Made by a program: the position numbers and the translations under genes
The notes under the pieces: generated by a model
The model's database searches: none
Seen by the model: the letters and a program-made list of their open reading frames with translations, nothing else
Told to the model about the DNA's origin: nothing
Part shown: one piece after another, positions 39,475-47,915 of the stretch
Layout of the letters: each line of letters starts with the position of its first letter
Numbering within the stretch: position 1 is the first letter of the stretch
From: Ktedonobacteraceae bacterium
GTDB lineage: Bacteria > Chloroflexota > Ktedonobacteria > Ktedonobacterales > Ktedonobacteraceae
Direction: 5' to 3'
Assembly (NCBI GenBank): GCA_035653615.1
Contig: DASRBN010000001.1
Span: 160,033-224,032 of the forward strand
DNA length: 64,000 bases

Positions 39475-39546
39475 ATGTCATTCTGAGCGCAGCGAAGAAT
39501 CTCAGCGAGCCTCGACACAGATTCTTCGCTGCGCTCAGAATAACAT
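39475..39546. repeat. Paired inverted GTCATTCTGAGCGCAGCG repeats
   Basis: CATGTCATTCTGAGCGCAGC at 39475 with its inverted copy at 39519-39546 (one base changed at AATAACATG) around a 16-nt centre. A hairpin of about 28 bp is possible between the two genes. Confidence 0.85.
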
Positions 39547-39614
39547 GCCCTGGATCGCTCAGACTACCGATTTTGAAAGGTAGCATTCATCAGGAACGGC
39601 AGACCCATAAAAAG

Positions 39615-40925
39615 TCACTTCCACAGCAGCGTATCCTCATTTCCTGGGATACGCTGTTCTTCCATTCCGGCATTTACTGCTGGCCTCTGTCGCCATTCGC
39701 AGCACGCCTCACCATCGCGTAACAAGCGCGCAATTGCCTCATCATAATCGTGGATGGTAAATTGCCCAAAATCGGCAAGCAGCAAGCGCTGTCGCAGTTC
39801 AGGCCAGCGGCGTAGATGCAGCGCTCGTCCAGCCTGCAATACGCGCTCGTAGAGCAGCTGGAAATGTTCTTCAAGGCGCGTCTTTTTTTGCCTATCGAAC
39901 CAGTCTTCCATCAAGACTCCCTGGTGGCTTTGCTCGTCCAGGCGGCGACGATATATGCATATGGCATCATTCATCGCTGCCAGGCTATCCTGGCGGCGGG
40001 TCGCGAAAATCAGCGTATATGGTGCCAGCTCGACCTGCGCCGGTCCAATCAGCATCGGCAAGGCAACGCGCTGCACCGTCAAAAAATGCTGCCCCATCGA
40101 ACTCACCAGCGCCTCGACCAGCCCGCTAATCATCGACTCCGTCTCTACATTCTCCCTCAACAATGCTTTCCAACGATCATTGCGTACCAGAGCTGTAAAT
40201 GCCGCTGCCCCTGTGGGAGTCCTCAGCGCCGGTATCAAGCTCACTTCCATCTTTTTATGCGAAACGAGCAGAAAGAGTTCCGTCGGCGCGGTACGCGTAT
40301 AGAGTGGCGCCAGGTCTTCATAGCTAAAAAGGGTCTTGCTGAACGGATGAAGCAGGAAGATGGCCGCGGATTGATCAATAGTCGCGAGCAGCGCCGGTGC
40401 CACTTCCAACCATCCTGCACGCACAACTCCCCCATCTTTGGGCAGCGCTATCGCTTTCGGCGACGAGGCTGCGCCGTTTTGCTCCGTTTTCACTACTCCG
40501 TGTTTGCCGCTGCCAGTCTCCAGTATAAATCCGTGGAGCGTAATCGGCCTGCTTTCGCCGGCCAGAACCTGAGAGAGCGCATGCACCGGCTGGAGTACAG
40601 GATGAATAAGCCGCTTTGTATCCTTCGCGCGCGCTTTTCCCGTCCGATCTCCATCTTTTAACAGGGAAGCCGTTGCTTGGGTGACTTCAATTGCCTGCGT
40701 TGGGTTTTGGGGAGTACCAAGCGCATCAACCCAATAACAACGGCGGAAAATGCGGGTCGCCGCCAGGGAACGACAATAGGCCGCTGCATAGTCATGCAGC
40801 AGCCAATCGCGCAAGGCCGCCAGGACAGCCTGCTCTGAAAGACGGCGCGCGCGAACCTGCCTCGTGTGTGCGAGCTGGAAATCTGGATTGTCATCGAAAT
40901 CGGCCCAAAGGTTCATAGCTGACAT
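39615..40925 (-). CDS. Protein of unknown function, possibly a distant TcmP-like (three-Cys-motif partner) member
   Basis: 436 residues, soluble, no TM. N-terminal block RRLSEQAVLAALRDWLLHDYAAAYCRSLAATRIFRRCYWVDALGTPQNP, then a beta-rich core (AIFLLHPFSKTLFSYEDLAPLY) and a C-terminal helical part ending YEEAIARLL-like (HDYDEAIARLLRDG). The layout of a short Asp-containing strand after YWVDA, a DP/HPF strand and a late Y/T-L-I-F-A-T strand recalls TcmP proteins, but key motifs are not convincing. No neighbours give a clue; it stands alone between two repeat blocks. Confidence 0.6.
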   Translation of the reverse strand: MSAMNLWADFDDNPDFQLAHTRQVRARRLSEQAVLAALRDWLLHDYAAAYCRSLAATRIFRRCYWVDALGTPQNPTQAIEVTQATASLLKDGDRTGKARAKDTKRLIHPVLQPVHALSQVLAGESRPITLHGFILETGSGKHGVVKTEQNGAASSPKAIALPKDGGVVRAGWLEVAPALLATIDQSAAIFLLHPFSKTLFSYEDLAPLYTRTAPTELFLLVSHKKMEVSLIPALRTPTGAAAFTALVRNDRWKALLRENVETESMISGLVEALVSSMGQHFLTVQRVALPMLIGPAQVELAPYTLIFATRRQDSLAAMNDAICIYRRRLDEQSHQGVLMEDWFDRQKKTRLEEHFQLLYERVLQAGRALHLRRWPELRQRLLLADFGQFTIHDYDEAIARLLRDGEACCEWRQRPAVNAGMEEQRIPGNEDTLLWK

Positions 40926-41001
40926 TTATTGTATCATAGGTATAGGGCTAATTCAGAGAATCACCCTGATGAATTTTTCCAAACGAATCGGGGGATCAGG
41001 T

Positions 41002-41074
41002 CATGTCATTCTGAGCGCAGCGAAGAATCCGTGTCCATCGCGCCAGAGATTCTTCGCTGCACTCAGAATGACAC
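41002..41074. repeat. Paired inverted GTCATTCTGAGCGCAGCG repeats
   Basis: Direct unit at 41002-41029 and inverted unit at 41047-41074 (one change, CTGCACTCAG). It lies between the start of the 39615 gene and psuG, so it could affect both promoters. Confidence 0.85.
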
Positions 41075-41145
41075 GAACGGGGTCACTTAGATTACCGATT
41101 TTGATTGTTAAAATTGATTAGGGACAGCGGAGTAATCGAGGAAAC

Positions 41146-42060
41146 ATGCCACAACAACCATCATATATAGCCATTTCCGAAGAAGTCCAGGTCGCATTAG
41201 AGGAACAACGGCCTGTCGTCGCGCTCGAATCGACGGTCATTGCGCATGGCCTGCCTTATCCGGCCAATGTCGAGGTCGCGCAGGCAATGGAGGCTGCCAT
41301 TCGAGCTGAGGGCGCAATCCCCGCCACGATCGGCATTCTCAACGGAAAGATCGTCATCGGGCTTGCCCAGGATCAGATACAATACCTGGGCACCGCGCGC
41401 AATATCTTGAAAGTAAGCCGGCGCGATCTGGCCGTAGCGCTGGCCACACAACGGCCTGGCGCCACTACCGTTGCGGGTACCATGTTATGCGCCAGCATGG
41501 TCGGAATACGCTTCTTTGCCACCGGCGGCATTGGAGGAGTGCATCGCGGGGCCGAGACCACTATGGATATCTCTGCCGACCTGACGGAACTCAGCCGCAC
41601 GCCGGTCCTGGTTGTCTGCGCCGGAGCAAAATCCATTCTTGATCTCGATCTGACGCTTGAATACCTGGAGACGCAGGGCGTACCCGTGCTTGGCTGGCAA
41701 ACTGACGAGTTTCCGGCTTTCTATGTGTGTTCCAGCGGGCGTTGCCTGCCCCATCGCGTCGATGATGTCGCTACGCTGGCCGCCATCGCTCGCGCTCAAT
41801 GGGAGTGCGGTTTGCAAGGGCTTGTTGTCGGCTGCCCCATTCCTGAGCAATATGCAATGGAACCAGACCCCCTCGAAGCGGCTACCGAAGAGGCTTTACG
41901 GCTGGCCCGCGAACAGGGCGTGCGCGGTCCCGCAACCACCCCTTTCCTGCTTGCCCATGTCGCGAAGGTGACCGCGGGCGAAAGCGTCGAGGCCAATAAG
42001 GCGCTACTTATCAATAACGCGCAGTGGGCGGCGCGGTTCGCAGCAGCTTATTATGGTTGA
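41146..42060 (+). CDS. psuG: Pseudouridine-5'-phosphate glycosidase
   Basis: 304 residues, normal length. Family hallmarks: VVALESTVIAHGLPYPANVEVAQAMEAAIRAEGAIPATIGILNGKIVIGL, RRDLAVALATQRPGATTVAGTMLCA and FFATGGIGGVHRGAETTMDISADLTEL, including the catalytic Lys and Glu regions. It splits pseudouridine 5'-phosphate into uracil and ribose 5-phosphate. The usual partner psuK (pseudouridine kinase) is not adjacent. Start by alignment; no strong RBS is seen (GGAAAC). Confidence 0.95.
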   Translation: MPQQPSYIAISEEVQVALEEQRPVVALESTVIAHGLPYPANVEVAQAMEAAIRAEGAIPATIGILNGKIVIGLAQDQIQYLGTARNILKVSRRDLAVALATQRPGATTVAGTMLCASMVGIRFFATGGIGGVHRGAETTMDISADLTELSRTPVLVVCAGAKSILDLDLTLEYLETQGVPVLGWQTDEFPAFYVCSSGRCLPHRVDDVATLAAIARAQWECGLQGLVVGCPIPEQYAMEPDPLEAATEEALRLAREQGVRGPATTPFLLAHVAKVTAGESVEANKALLINNAQWAARFAAAYYG

Positions 42061-42185
42061 TCAAAAAAACCGTTGATTTCTTTCCCGTCAAGGACTACAA
42101 TACATACAAACAAAACAGAAACGCATGGCCATATCCATGCTTGTCTTATTTAATTGCATCTATGCCTCGAAAGGAGCATCTCGTG

Positions 42186-42581
42186 ATGAGCAGATCACTG
42201 AGAAAGGTCATAGGAGGTATTATCCTTGCTATCCTATGGGTATGCTGTTTCCTATTTATCCCCAAAACGCTTGTGATTGACTTTGGCGTCATCGGTGGGG
42301 TCGATGAAACTTTGAACTTCAAGTTCACGGTCATCATCATCGGCCTGCTCGTACTCTTCTTCTACAACCTGCTCTATCGCTCCAGCGCGGAAGCTACCAA
42401 ACTGAGCTGGACATCGATTTTTACCATCGCCTGGTTGTCGTTGATCATCTTTTACCCATTTACAGACCCCAACACCGACTCTGGGGATAGGGGAGCAGTC
42501 GCATTCTTTACCCTGATCGCCGGACTCGCTGTATGTGTCCTCTGGGTGCGATTCTTCTCCGATGAAATTTCGCTCGAGTGA
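42186..42581 (+). CDS. Small four-TM membrane protein
   Basis: 131 residues from the ATG at 42186; the RBS AAAGGAG also allows the GTG at 42183. Four hydrophobic segments: VIGGIILAILWVCCFLFIP, FTVIIIGLLVLFFYNLLY, TSIFTIAWLSLIIFYPF and AVAFFTLIAGLAVCVLWVRF. No named family. A clear terminator follows at 42614. Confidence 0.65.
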   Translation: MSRSLRKVIGGIILAILWVCCFLFIPKTLVIDFGVIGGVDETLNFKFTVIIIGLLVLFFYNLLYRSSAEATKLSWTSIFTIAWLSLIIFYPFTDPNTDSGDRGAVAFFTLIAGLAVCVLWVRFFSDEISLE

Positions 42582-42613
42582 AGATTTCTTAACCAACTCA
42601 GACATCCAAGAAC

Positions 42614-42650
42614 AGGACCGCTTCCCAGGCGGTCCTTTCTCTTTCTTTTT
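42614..42650 (+). terminator. Rho-independent terminator
   Basis: AGGACCGC, loop TTCCCAG, GCGGTCCT, then a T-rich run TTCTCTTTCTTTTT. It ends the 42186 gene. Confidence 0.85.
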
Positions 42651-42904
42651 CACCACATTTCATCTCCGGTTAAGAAAACTTAACCCCAATCCGGTACTTT
42701 ACAGCTATTTTTAGGCCCATGTATGCGAATATACCGCAGAGCCTATGGTAATATCGCTTTCAAGAAACGTACTTTCAATAAGTATCAACACGTAGTAAAT
42801 CAGTTCACAACGCTTCACGTTTCTGTGACGTAAGTACGGTCACCCAGGTAGAATTGCTTCCACACCTGTGAGGAGCCGGGCATCGTTTTGTCCTTTTATG
42901 CTCG

Positions 42905-42936
42905 CGAGGACAGGCACAAGATACTGTCCCTACAGA
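42905..42936. repeat. GGACAGG...TCCCTACAG remnant
   Basis: AGGACAGGCACAAGATAC then TGTCCCTACAG. A similar string is at 49199-49226. Both probably are short relatives of the GTAGGGGCC element. The remainder of the 42651-43011 gap shows no gene. Confidence 0.45.
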
Positions 42937-43011
42937 GATGGATAGGGCACATAAAAAAGCCTGGACAAGCTAATGCCTGTACAACATGAAGTCAGTAGTA
43001 AAGGGGTAAAC

Positions 43012-44484
43012 ATGCGTAAGCTACATCGAAGCACTTTCGGCACGCGATCAACGCGACGTAGAGGATTTTCGCCTCTGGTACTCATTGGAGCGCTTGTAAC
43101 AGTGGTTATTGCGCTTGGCGTAGGCGGAGTGTTCTTCCTCCTGCCGCGCTTAGGTTCGCACGCGGCGGGAGCAGTGAATGCGGATTGCACGCTGATTGTG
43201 CCGGCCCATCCACTTTCGCCTGCCGGCCTGGCAACTCCCTATCAACTGGTAGCGACCAATCCAGACAATGGCCCATGTAATGAGGCAAATCCTAATCAAT
43301 CGGCCTTCGTCCAGGCCGCGATACTCGATACTGCCACAGGCAATATCTCTATTTATGAGCCACTGGTGATTGATAAGGGTACGCGACCGGCGGCGCCCCC
43401 TGTCGTACCACAATTGACCGCAACTTCGGTAGTAGGTGTGTGGTTTGGCTTCAATGGCAATAACCTGACTTTGCGAGGCACACGTGGCAGTTTGGATGAG
43501 GGAAACTGCGTTAATGGAGCCGATGGTTCAATCTTTGGGCAGTTCGCCTACTGCAATGCTCCCGAGTTCTTCAGGGCGGCTAACCGGGCTATCGCGGCGG
43601 GTCTTCTTGCTCCACCTGCATTGGGTACCGCCAAAGATGGCCAGCCCTGCCCCACTGTACGTGATTTCAGCGTGGTAGACCAGGATCAGAGTGACAACGT
43701 GCAAACGCAGTACCTGGCGACACCCGATGGTAGAACCGCGCAGTTCTCGGCCACCAACCAGCAAAATTTACCAAATGCGACCGTCCTGGCCAACCCTAGC
43801 GATAATGCGCTGCTCAGCAACTTCATTGATCCGGCGCTGGGTTGCCAGTCCTGGCAGGCCCCGGACCTTGCCAACCCGGGGAACATGGTACCGGCCCTGG
43901 CGTTAGACGAATTGCAGGCCGCTGCCAATCAAAAGGCGCCAATCGCGCTGGTACCTCTGACTGATCCCATGACGATGGTCGCGCAGGGCAACAATACTTT
44001 TCAGAGTCTAACAAAAACCAACCTCTATCGTCAGGGCGTTGATCAGACGCCTGCGGACTACCGCCAGCAGGCCAGCGGTGCCACTTACTGTAGAAACCTT
44101 GTGCGAACAGGTCTGCCGCGCCTGGCGATGGATAAACAGTTGACAATCAATGCGACGACTCCGAATGCTGCTATGGCCAACAGTCTCTTTACCTTCCTGG
44201 CCATGCGCTTCCAGACTTCGTACATGAATTTGAATTGTAAACAGCTCCTTGGCCAACCGAATCCGGTGCAGACGCAGACCGATGCCAACGGTGTCGTAAT
44301 TGCCGCGACCATCAATGACACAACCAGCGGCAATCCCGGACTTGCCTGCTCTGTGAACGGCAATGTTCTGGCAGGGTGCGCCGGAACGACCACCATTAAC
44401 GGCCAGACCTGCACCTTTGCCTTCGACAACCAGGCACGCCAGGTGAACATCCAGTGCGGCGCAACGGCACAGCAGGGAGGATAA
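43012..44484 (+). CDS. Membrane-anchored extracellular protein of unknown function
   Basis: 490 residues from the ATG at 43012 (AAAGGGG, 5 nt). A basic N terminus precedes one TM (PLVLIGALVTVVIALGVGGVFFLLP, about residues 22-46), leaving a large outer part. The outer part has six or more Cys, Asn/Gln-rich loops and segments such as SVVGVWFGFNGNNLTLRG and GNCVNGADGSIFGQFAYCNAPEFFRAA. No enzymatic motif is recognised. A C-terminal Cys-rich piece (PGLACSVNGNVLAGCAG) may be disulfide bonded. The stop codon's last base is the first of the 35-bp inverted repeat. Confidence 0.7.
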   Translation: MRKLHRSTFGTRSTRRRGFSPLVLIGALVTVVIALGVGGVFFLLPRLGSHAAGAVNADCTLIVPAHPLSPAGLATPYQLVATNPDNGPCNEANPNQSAFVQAAILDTATGNISIYEPLVIDKGTRPAAPPVVPQLTATSVVGVWFGFNGNNLTLRGTRGSLDEGNCVNGADGSIFGQFAYCNAPEFFRAANRAIAAGLLAPPALGTAKDGQPCPTVRDFSVVDQDQSDNVQTQYLATPDGRTAQFSATNQQNLPNATVLANPSDNALLSNFIDPALGCQSWQAPDLANPGNMVPALALDELQAAANQKAPIALVPLTDPMTMVAQGNNTFQSLTKTNLYRQGVDQTPADYRQQASGATYCRNLVRTGLPRLAMDKQLTINATTPNAAMANSLFTFLAMRFQTSYMNLNCKQLLGQPNPVQTQTDANGVVIAATINDTTSGNPGLACSVNGNVLAGCAGTTTINGQTCTFAFDNQARQVNIQCGATAQQGG

Positions 44485-44560
44485 TCACAAGCGAAATAGG
44501 GAAGAGGCGAATAGAAACGCAGTGTGTTTCTATTCGCCTCTTCCCTATTTCGCTTGTGAT
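44484..44560. terminator. Perfect 35-bp inverted repeat between convergent genes
   Basis: Arms 44484-44518 and 44526-44560 are exact complements around GCAGTGT. The last base of the 43012 gene's TAA is the first base of the left arm, and the rpmA stop (44562-44564) begins 2 bp past the right arm. Probable bidirectional terminator without a U tract. Confidence 0.85.
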
Positions 44561-44561
44561 G

Positions 44562-44876
44562 CTATGCTTGCGCGGTTTCCGCGGGCACTTCCTCGATGGC
44601 GATCAACGAAGGACGGCCCGGAAACTCTGTATGGATACTCACATTGCGTTGCGAGCGCGAATGGTGTCCGAACTTGACATAACCATCAATCAACGCAAAG
44701 AGCGTATGATCGCGACCGACGCCGACATTTTCTCCTGGTTTGATCTTCGTGCCACGCTGGCGCACAATAATGCTGCCGGCAGTGACCAGCTGTCCATCGT
44801 AGCGCTTCACGCCCAGCATCTTGGGGTTGCTATCCCGACCATTGCGGGAGCTACCCACACCTTTTTTATGTGCCAT
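44562..44876 (-). CDS. rpmA: 50S ribosomal protein L27
   Basis: 104 residues. Begins [31 protein letters not shown], the conserved L27 start. The N-terminal tail has no Firmicutes-type cleavage extension. The C terminus is longer than usual by about 15 residues ([19 protein letters not shown]). RBS GAGGAGG 8 nt before the ATG. Second gene after rplU, the normal order; obg is not next. Confidence 0.97.
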   Translation of the reverse strand: MAHKKGVGSSRNGRDSNPKMLGVKRYDGQLVTAGSIIVRQRGTKIKPGENVGVGRDHTLFALIDGYVKFGHHSRSQRNVSIHTEFPGRPSLIAIEEVPAETAQA

Positions 44877-44957
44877 GGTTTATTCCTCCTCTAACTTGCT
44901 TACTTTCAGTCTGCTCAACAGGTACGGGACCCGCTCAGGACGCGCTAAATCTGGTCC

Positions 44958-45413
44958 CTACTCCTCCTCGGATTCCTCTACATCGTCGCTAGCGACCTCA
45001 TCTTCACCCTCATCCTCAGTAACCTCGGCGGGAGTCTCCATCTCATCCTGGGAGGGTTCTTCATTCCTGGCGCGAGGAGGTTCGCCGGTAATCAGACTCT
45101 TGCCATCGGCCACAATATCATCAATGGTCAGTACCGTCAGTTCCTGGCGATGCCCACGGCGATGGCGATAGCGTTTCTTGGCCTTGTACTTGAAGACAAT
45201 TAATTTCTTGCCGCGGGCCTCCCTGGTAGCGGTGGCGAGTACTGTTGCGTTCTCTACCAGCGGTGTTCCGATCATCGTCGTATTCTCATCAGAGATCAAC
45301 AACACATCGAGCTGTACCTGCGATCCGATCTCTACGGGAAGCCGGTTGACTTCCAGCGTCTGGCCAACGGACACCTTATATTGTCTTCCACCACTTTTAA
45401 CGACTGCGAACAT
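44958..45413 (-). CDS. rplU: 50S ribosomal protein L21 with an acidic tail
   Basis: 151 residues. The L21 body (MFAVVKSGGRQYKVSVGQTLEVNRLP to KRYRHRRGHRQELTVLTIDDI) is normal at about 103 residues. It is followed by a highly acidic, Glu-rich tail of about 45 residues (EVTEDEGEDEVASDDVEESEEE), seen in some high-acid-tail L21 variants. Transcribed with rpmA from the promoter at 45772-45800, after a leader of about 350 nt. Confidence 0.96.
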   Translation of the reverse strand: MFAVVKSGGRQYKVSVGQTLEVNRLPVEIGSQVQLDVLLISDENTTMIGTPLVENATVLATATREARGKKLIVFKYKAKKRYRHRRGHRQELTVLTIDDIVADGKSLITGEPPRARNEEPSQDEMETPAEVTEDEGEDEVASDDVEESEEE

Positions 45414-45571
45414 AGCTTCTTCTCAACTCCTTTTTCTTTTGAGGCGATCATGGTGGTCGCCGCCATACTCCGCTCTGAGACTTCACTGGATACGTGGAAG
45501 GCAAGGGTGGAGCGCCTTCGTACTGTTCCATTTCGTAGGCTTTTCAATCCCTCATCCGGGGAACTGGCCAC

Positions 45572-45612
45572 GTAGGGGCCGATTCATCGCGCCCAGCGCC
45601 GATTGATCGGCC
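45572..45612. repeat. GTAGGGGCC family element in the rplU leader
   Basis: GTAGGGGCCGATTCATCGCG, CCCAGCGCCGATTGATCGGCC. The body continues to about 45660 (TTACAATCCATTACCGGCCC). It lies inside the predicted 5' untranslated region of rplU-rpmA. Confidence 0.75.
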
Positions 45613-45771
45613 TCCGAGATGGCTGGATTAATAAGTTACAATCCATTACCGGCCCGGCGGGCATCATGGAGTCTCATCATTCTGCAATGCGGAGTGATTT
45701 CCCCTTGCAAAAAATTGGGGCAGCCCAACCACGCGAACACAAGGCTCTCGTGGACACACTGTAGCGCAATC

Positions 45772-45800
45772 ATTCTAGCAACATTTGACAATACTGTCAA
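45772..45800 (-). promoter_or_regulatory. Strong sigma-70 type promoter for rplU-rpmA
   Basis: On the minus strand TTGACA (45800-45795), 17-bp spacer, TAGAAT (45777-45772). The predicted start is near 45765, giving a leader of about 350 nt before rplU. Confidence 0.7.
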
Positions 45801-45807
45801 GCCTCGT

Positions 45808-45834
45808 TTTTCCCGAACCCGCCTGGGATTGAAA
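45808..45834. repeat. Short dispersed repeat, copy 2
   Basis: TTTCCCGAACCCG then GGGATTGAAAC; partner of 25460-25486. It sits immediately after the stop of the zinc-ribbon gene. Confidence 0.5.
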
Positions 45835-45836
45835 CT

Positions 45837-46292
45837 CTAGCGCTGTTGCTGTGCTTTCCATTGCATCTGAGCCTGTTGTAGACCCAGCAATTGTTGTTCA
45901 AGCCGCAAAATCTCTTGTTGCAAGCGCTCTTTCTGTTGCTGTGGCCCAAGGAGACGGATGTCTTCAAACACCTTGTAACCACCTCGTAGGAGGCCTCGCG
46001 GCACAAATGCCGCCGTTTCATAATAACGCGAGCGTGTACTCGACATTTGTGTCGTGATCTGCTTCAGGTCGAGCTTCAACTGCCGGATCTCCAATTTCAA
46101 CTGTTGGATCTGGTCCTTGTAGGGGTCCTGCGCCTTAGCACTGCCAGAACGGCGGGGACGAGCCGGTACTTCTGGCGCGCCCGGTCTATAAGGACTTTGT
46201 GAGACCGCCCCAGGCGCCTGCAGGGGAGCGCCGCAGTCCTGGCAGAAATGCGCTCCATCTTCGACCCTGGCCCCGCAATTCGTACAAAACAT
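45837..46292 (-). CDS. Zinc-ribbon and coiled-coil protein
   Basis: 151 residues from the ATG at 46292 (AAGGAGG, 8 nt). A zinc ribbon at the N terminus (FCTNCGARVEDGAHFCQDCGAPL) is followed by a Pro/Ser linker and a heptad-rich coiled coil (DQIQQLKLEIRQLKLDLKQI; later QQQKERLQQEILRLEQQLLGL). The middle LLRGGYKVFEDIRLLGPQ is conserved-looking. Probably an adaptor; no function assigned. Confidence 0.72.
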   Translation of the reverse strand: MFCTNCGARVEDGAHFCQDCGAPLQAPGAVSQSPYRPGAPEVPARPRRSGSAKAQDPYKDQIQQLKLEIRQLKLDLKQITTQMSSTRSRYYETAAFVPRGLLRGGYKVFEDIRLLGPQQQKERLQQEILRLEQQLLGLQQAQMQWKAQQQR

Positions 46293-46598
46293 GCATCCAT
46301 CCTCCTTAAGAAAGAAAAAGCTCCGTTTATCTGGATTATACCCGACTTTTCTCTCCCTTGCACGAAGGTACAAGAGTACTGGAAAAGCCAACCTGCGGTA
46401 TCTCCTTGTGGTCACCAGGAATGGTTTATTACCCTTCTTCCTCCCCAACCGCATCTTATACCTTGAAGATCAACAACAAAAAAGCCCCGCCGGTTGGCCA
46501 ATGGCAAAGGTCGCATTCTAGACCTGGAGCACTCGGTATGATATAGTTGGCTCGAAGACTTGCCTCTGCACCGGTGCCGGTAAGACAGGCGATAGTTT

Positions 46599-47762
46599 AT
46601 GGAGAGAGGTATGATGGCACGAGGAGAACATATTGATGCGCCAGACCTCGAGCGCTACCCTGATATCCCTTTGTTCAATACAAAGGCGGTGGTGCAACAG
46701 ACGGGTGTGCTTGCTACTACCCTGCGTGCCTGGGAGCGTCGTTATCGCATTCTTTCCCCCGACCGTTCCAATAACGCCTACCGTCTTTACTCCGAGCGTG
46801 ATATTGCCAAAATTCGCTGGCTCAAGGCGCGTGTCGATTCCGGCATGACCATCAGCCAGGCTATTGCGCTGCTCCATCATATGGACGCCCAACGACGCCA
46901 GCGCCGCGAAACCTGGAACCAAATACCAGGCAGTGCCGATTTTTCAGTATTCCAGATAGCTTTGCCGGTCGCAGGAGAGGTCTCCCCAGCAGATACAACA
47001 GCGGGTTCCGCAGCGTCTGAAACGGCCACAACGACGGCGGAACAACCTGGCACATCCCACCAGGATGAAAAGCGGATGGGCTTCTCTTCCCCCACATATA
47101 GCATGTGGGATGCTCAGCAGCGCCTGCTTGAAGCATTTCAGGTATTCGATGAGGTGGCGGCGCGCGCAGTTATGGCGTCCATGCTGGCTATCTATCCAAC
47201 TGAAGAGATCTGTATCGAACTGATTCGACCGGTGATGTGGCGTATCGGCAAATTATGGGAAGAAGGACTGATTACGGTATCCGTCGAACACTTTGCGAGC
47301 GCTTTCTTTCGTGGCCTGCTCGCGAACCTCCTGCATAGCTCGCCCGCCTCGCCTGCTGGTCCGCTGGTCATTACCTGCTGCGCTCCAGGTGAAGCGCATG
47401 AACTGGCCCCCCTGATGCTGGCGCTGCTTCTACGGCGCTCGGGCCTGCGCGTCGTCTACCTGGGGCAGAGCATCGAAATCGCCGGATTGCTGCACACCAT
47501 ACGCCAGACCAGCCCGGCGCTGCTCTGTATTTCGCTCTCGATCTTCTCCTTTAAGCAAGGCCTGATCGACCTGAGCCATCTGATTTGGGAGATGTCACCA
47601 CCTCGTCCCATACTCATCTGCGGTGGGCAGGCATTTGAGAAACGCCCAGACCTTATTCCACAGGTTCAAGGCCTTTACCTGAATGGAGATTTGCGCTCCA
47701 ACGTCGCCTACCTGCACCAGCTGGCCTTTGAGCCTCCCAGCGGTTCAGTTGCTATACAATAG
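46599..47762 (+). CDS. MerR-type B12-binding regulator, CarH-like light sensor
   Basis: 387 residues. MerR helix-turn-helix at 24-95 (FNTKAVVQQTGVLATTLRAWERRYRIL..., SNNAYRLYSERD), then a Ser/Thr-rich linker, then helical B12-binding-2 and Rossmann-like B12-binding domains. The helical domain contains W220, nine residues, E230-H231, the Wx9EH signature of CarH-type photoreceptors. The cobalamin loop reads GEAHELA with H267 (ExHxxA, where the family mostly has ExHxxG). AdoCbl-loaded CarH tetramers bind DNA in the dark and fall apart in light. No carotenoid genes are in the window, so the target is unknown. The TAG stop is the first three bases of a dispersed element. Confidence 0.88.
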   Translation: MERGMMARGEHIDAPDLERYPDIPLFNTKAVVQQTGVLATTLRAWERRYRILSPDRSNNAYRLYSERDIAKIRWLKARVDSGMTISQAIALLHHMDAQRRQRRETWNQIPGSADFSVFQIALPVAGEVSPADTTAGSAASETATTTAEQPGTSHQDEKRMGFSSPTYSMWDAQQRLLEAFQVFDEVAARAVMASMLAIYPTEEICIELIRPVMWRIGKLWEEGLITVSVEHFASAFFRGLLANLLHSSPASPAGPLVITCCAPGEAHELAPLMLALLLRRSGLRVVYLGQSIEIAGLLHTIRQTSPALLCISLSIFSFKQGLIDLSHLIWEMSPPRPILICGGQAFEKRPDLIPQVQGLYLNGDLRSNVAYLHQLAFEPPSGSVAIQ

Positions 47763-47843
47763 GGGCGGAGCCTGGAGGCCGATTCATCGGCCCCGCTATG
47801 AATTAGCTGATTATCTTGTTCACCTGCGTAATCTGGTCCCTAC
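47760..47843. repeat. GTAGGGGCC family element, near-complete
   Basis: Begins TAGGGGCGG (its first bases are the CarH-like gene's stop), has GGCCGATTCATCGGCCCC, and ends GGTCCCTAC at 47843. The terminal repeats are imperfect. Confidence 0.7.
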
Positions 47844-47846
47844 ATA

Positions 47847-47875
47847 TTGACAATTTCAAAGAGTTCCCGCACAAT
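47847..47875 (+). promoter_or_regulatory. Possible tyrS promoter
   Basis: TTGACA, 17-bp spacer, CACAAT. The -10 is a four-of-six match. The implied start near 47882 supports translation from the ATG at 47916. Confidence 0.4.
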
Positions 47876-47915
47876 GGCATACAAATTTGAGCCAGGAGAG
47901 CGAGGACGTAGACAC

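Noticed and set aside
39615..40925. Firm TcmP assignment
   Set aside because: Motif agreement is too weak, so it was left as unknown with TcmP-like as a possibility.
45543..45566. TTTCAATCCCTCATCCGGGG as a possible CRISPR repeat (similar near 14704)
   Set aside because: Isolated, no spacer-repeat periodicity, and differing after 12 bases.
46480..46500. Rho-independent terminator on the minus strand (GCCCCGCC region with TTTTTT)
   Set aside because: No convincing stem, and no minus-strand gene ends there.
47763..47915. T-box leader of tyrS
   Set aside because: No T-box sequence, specifier loop or terminator hairpin could be found.
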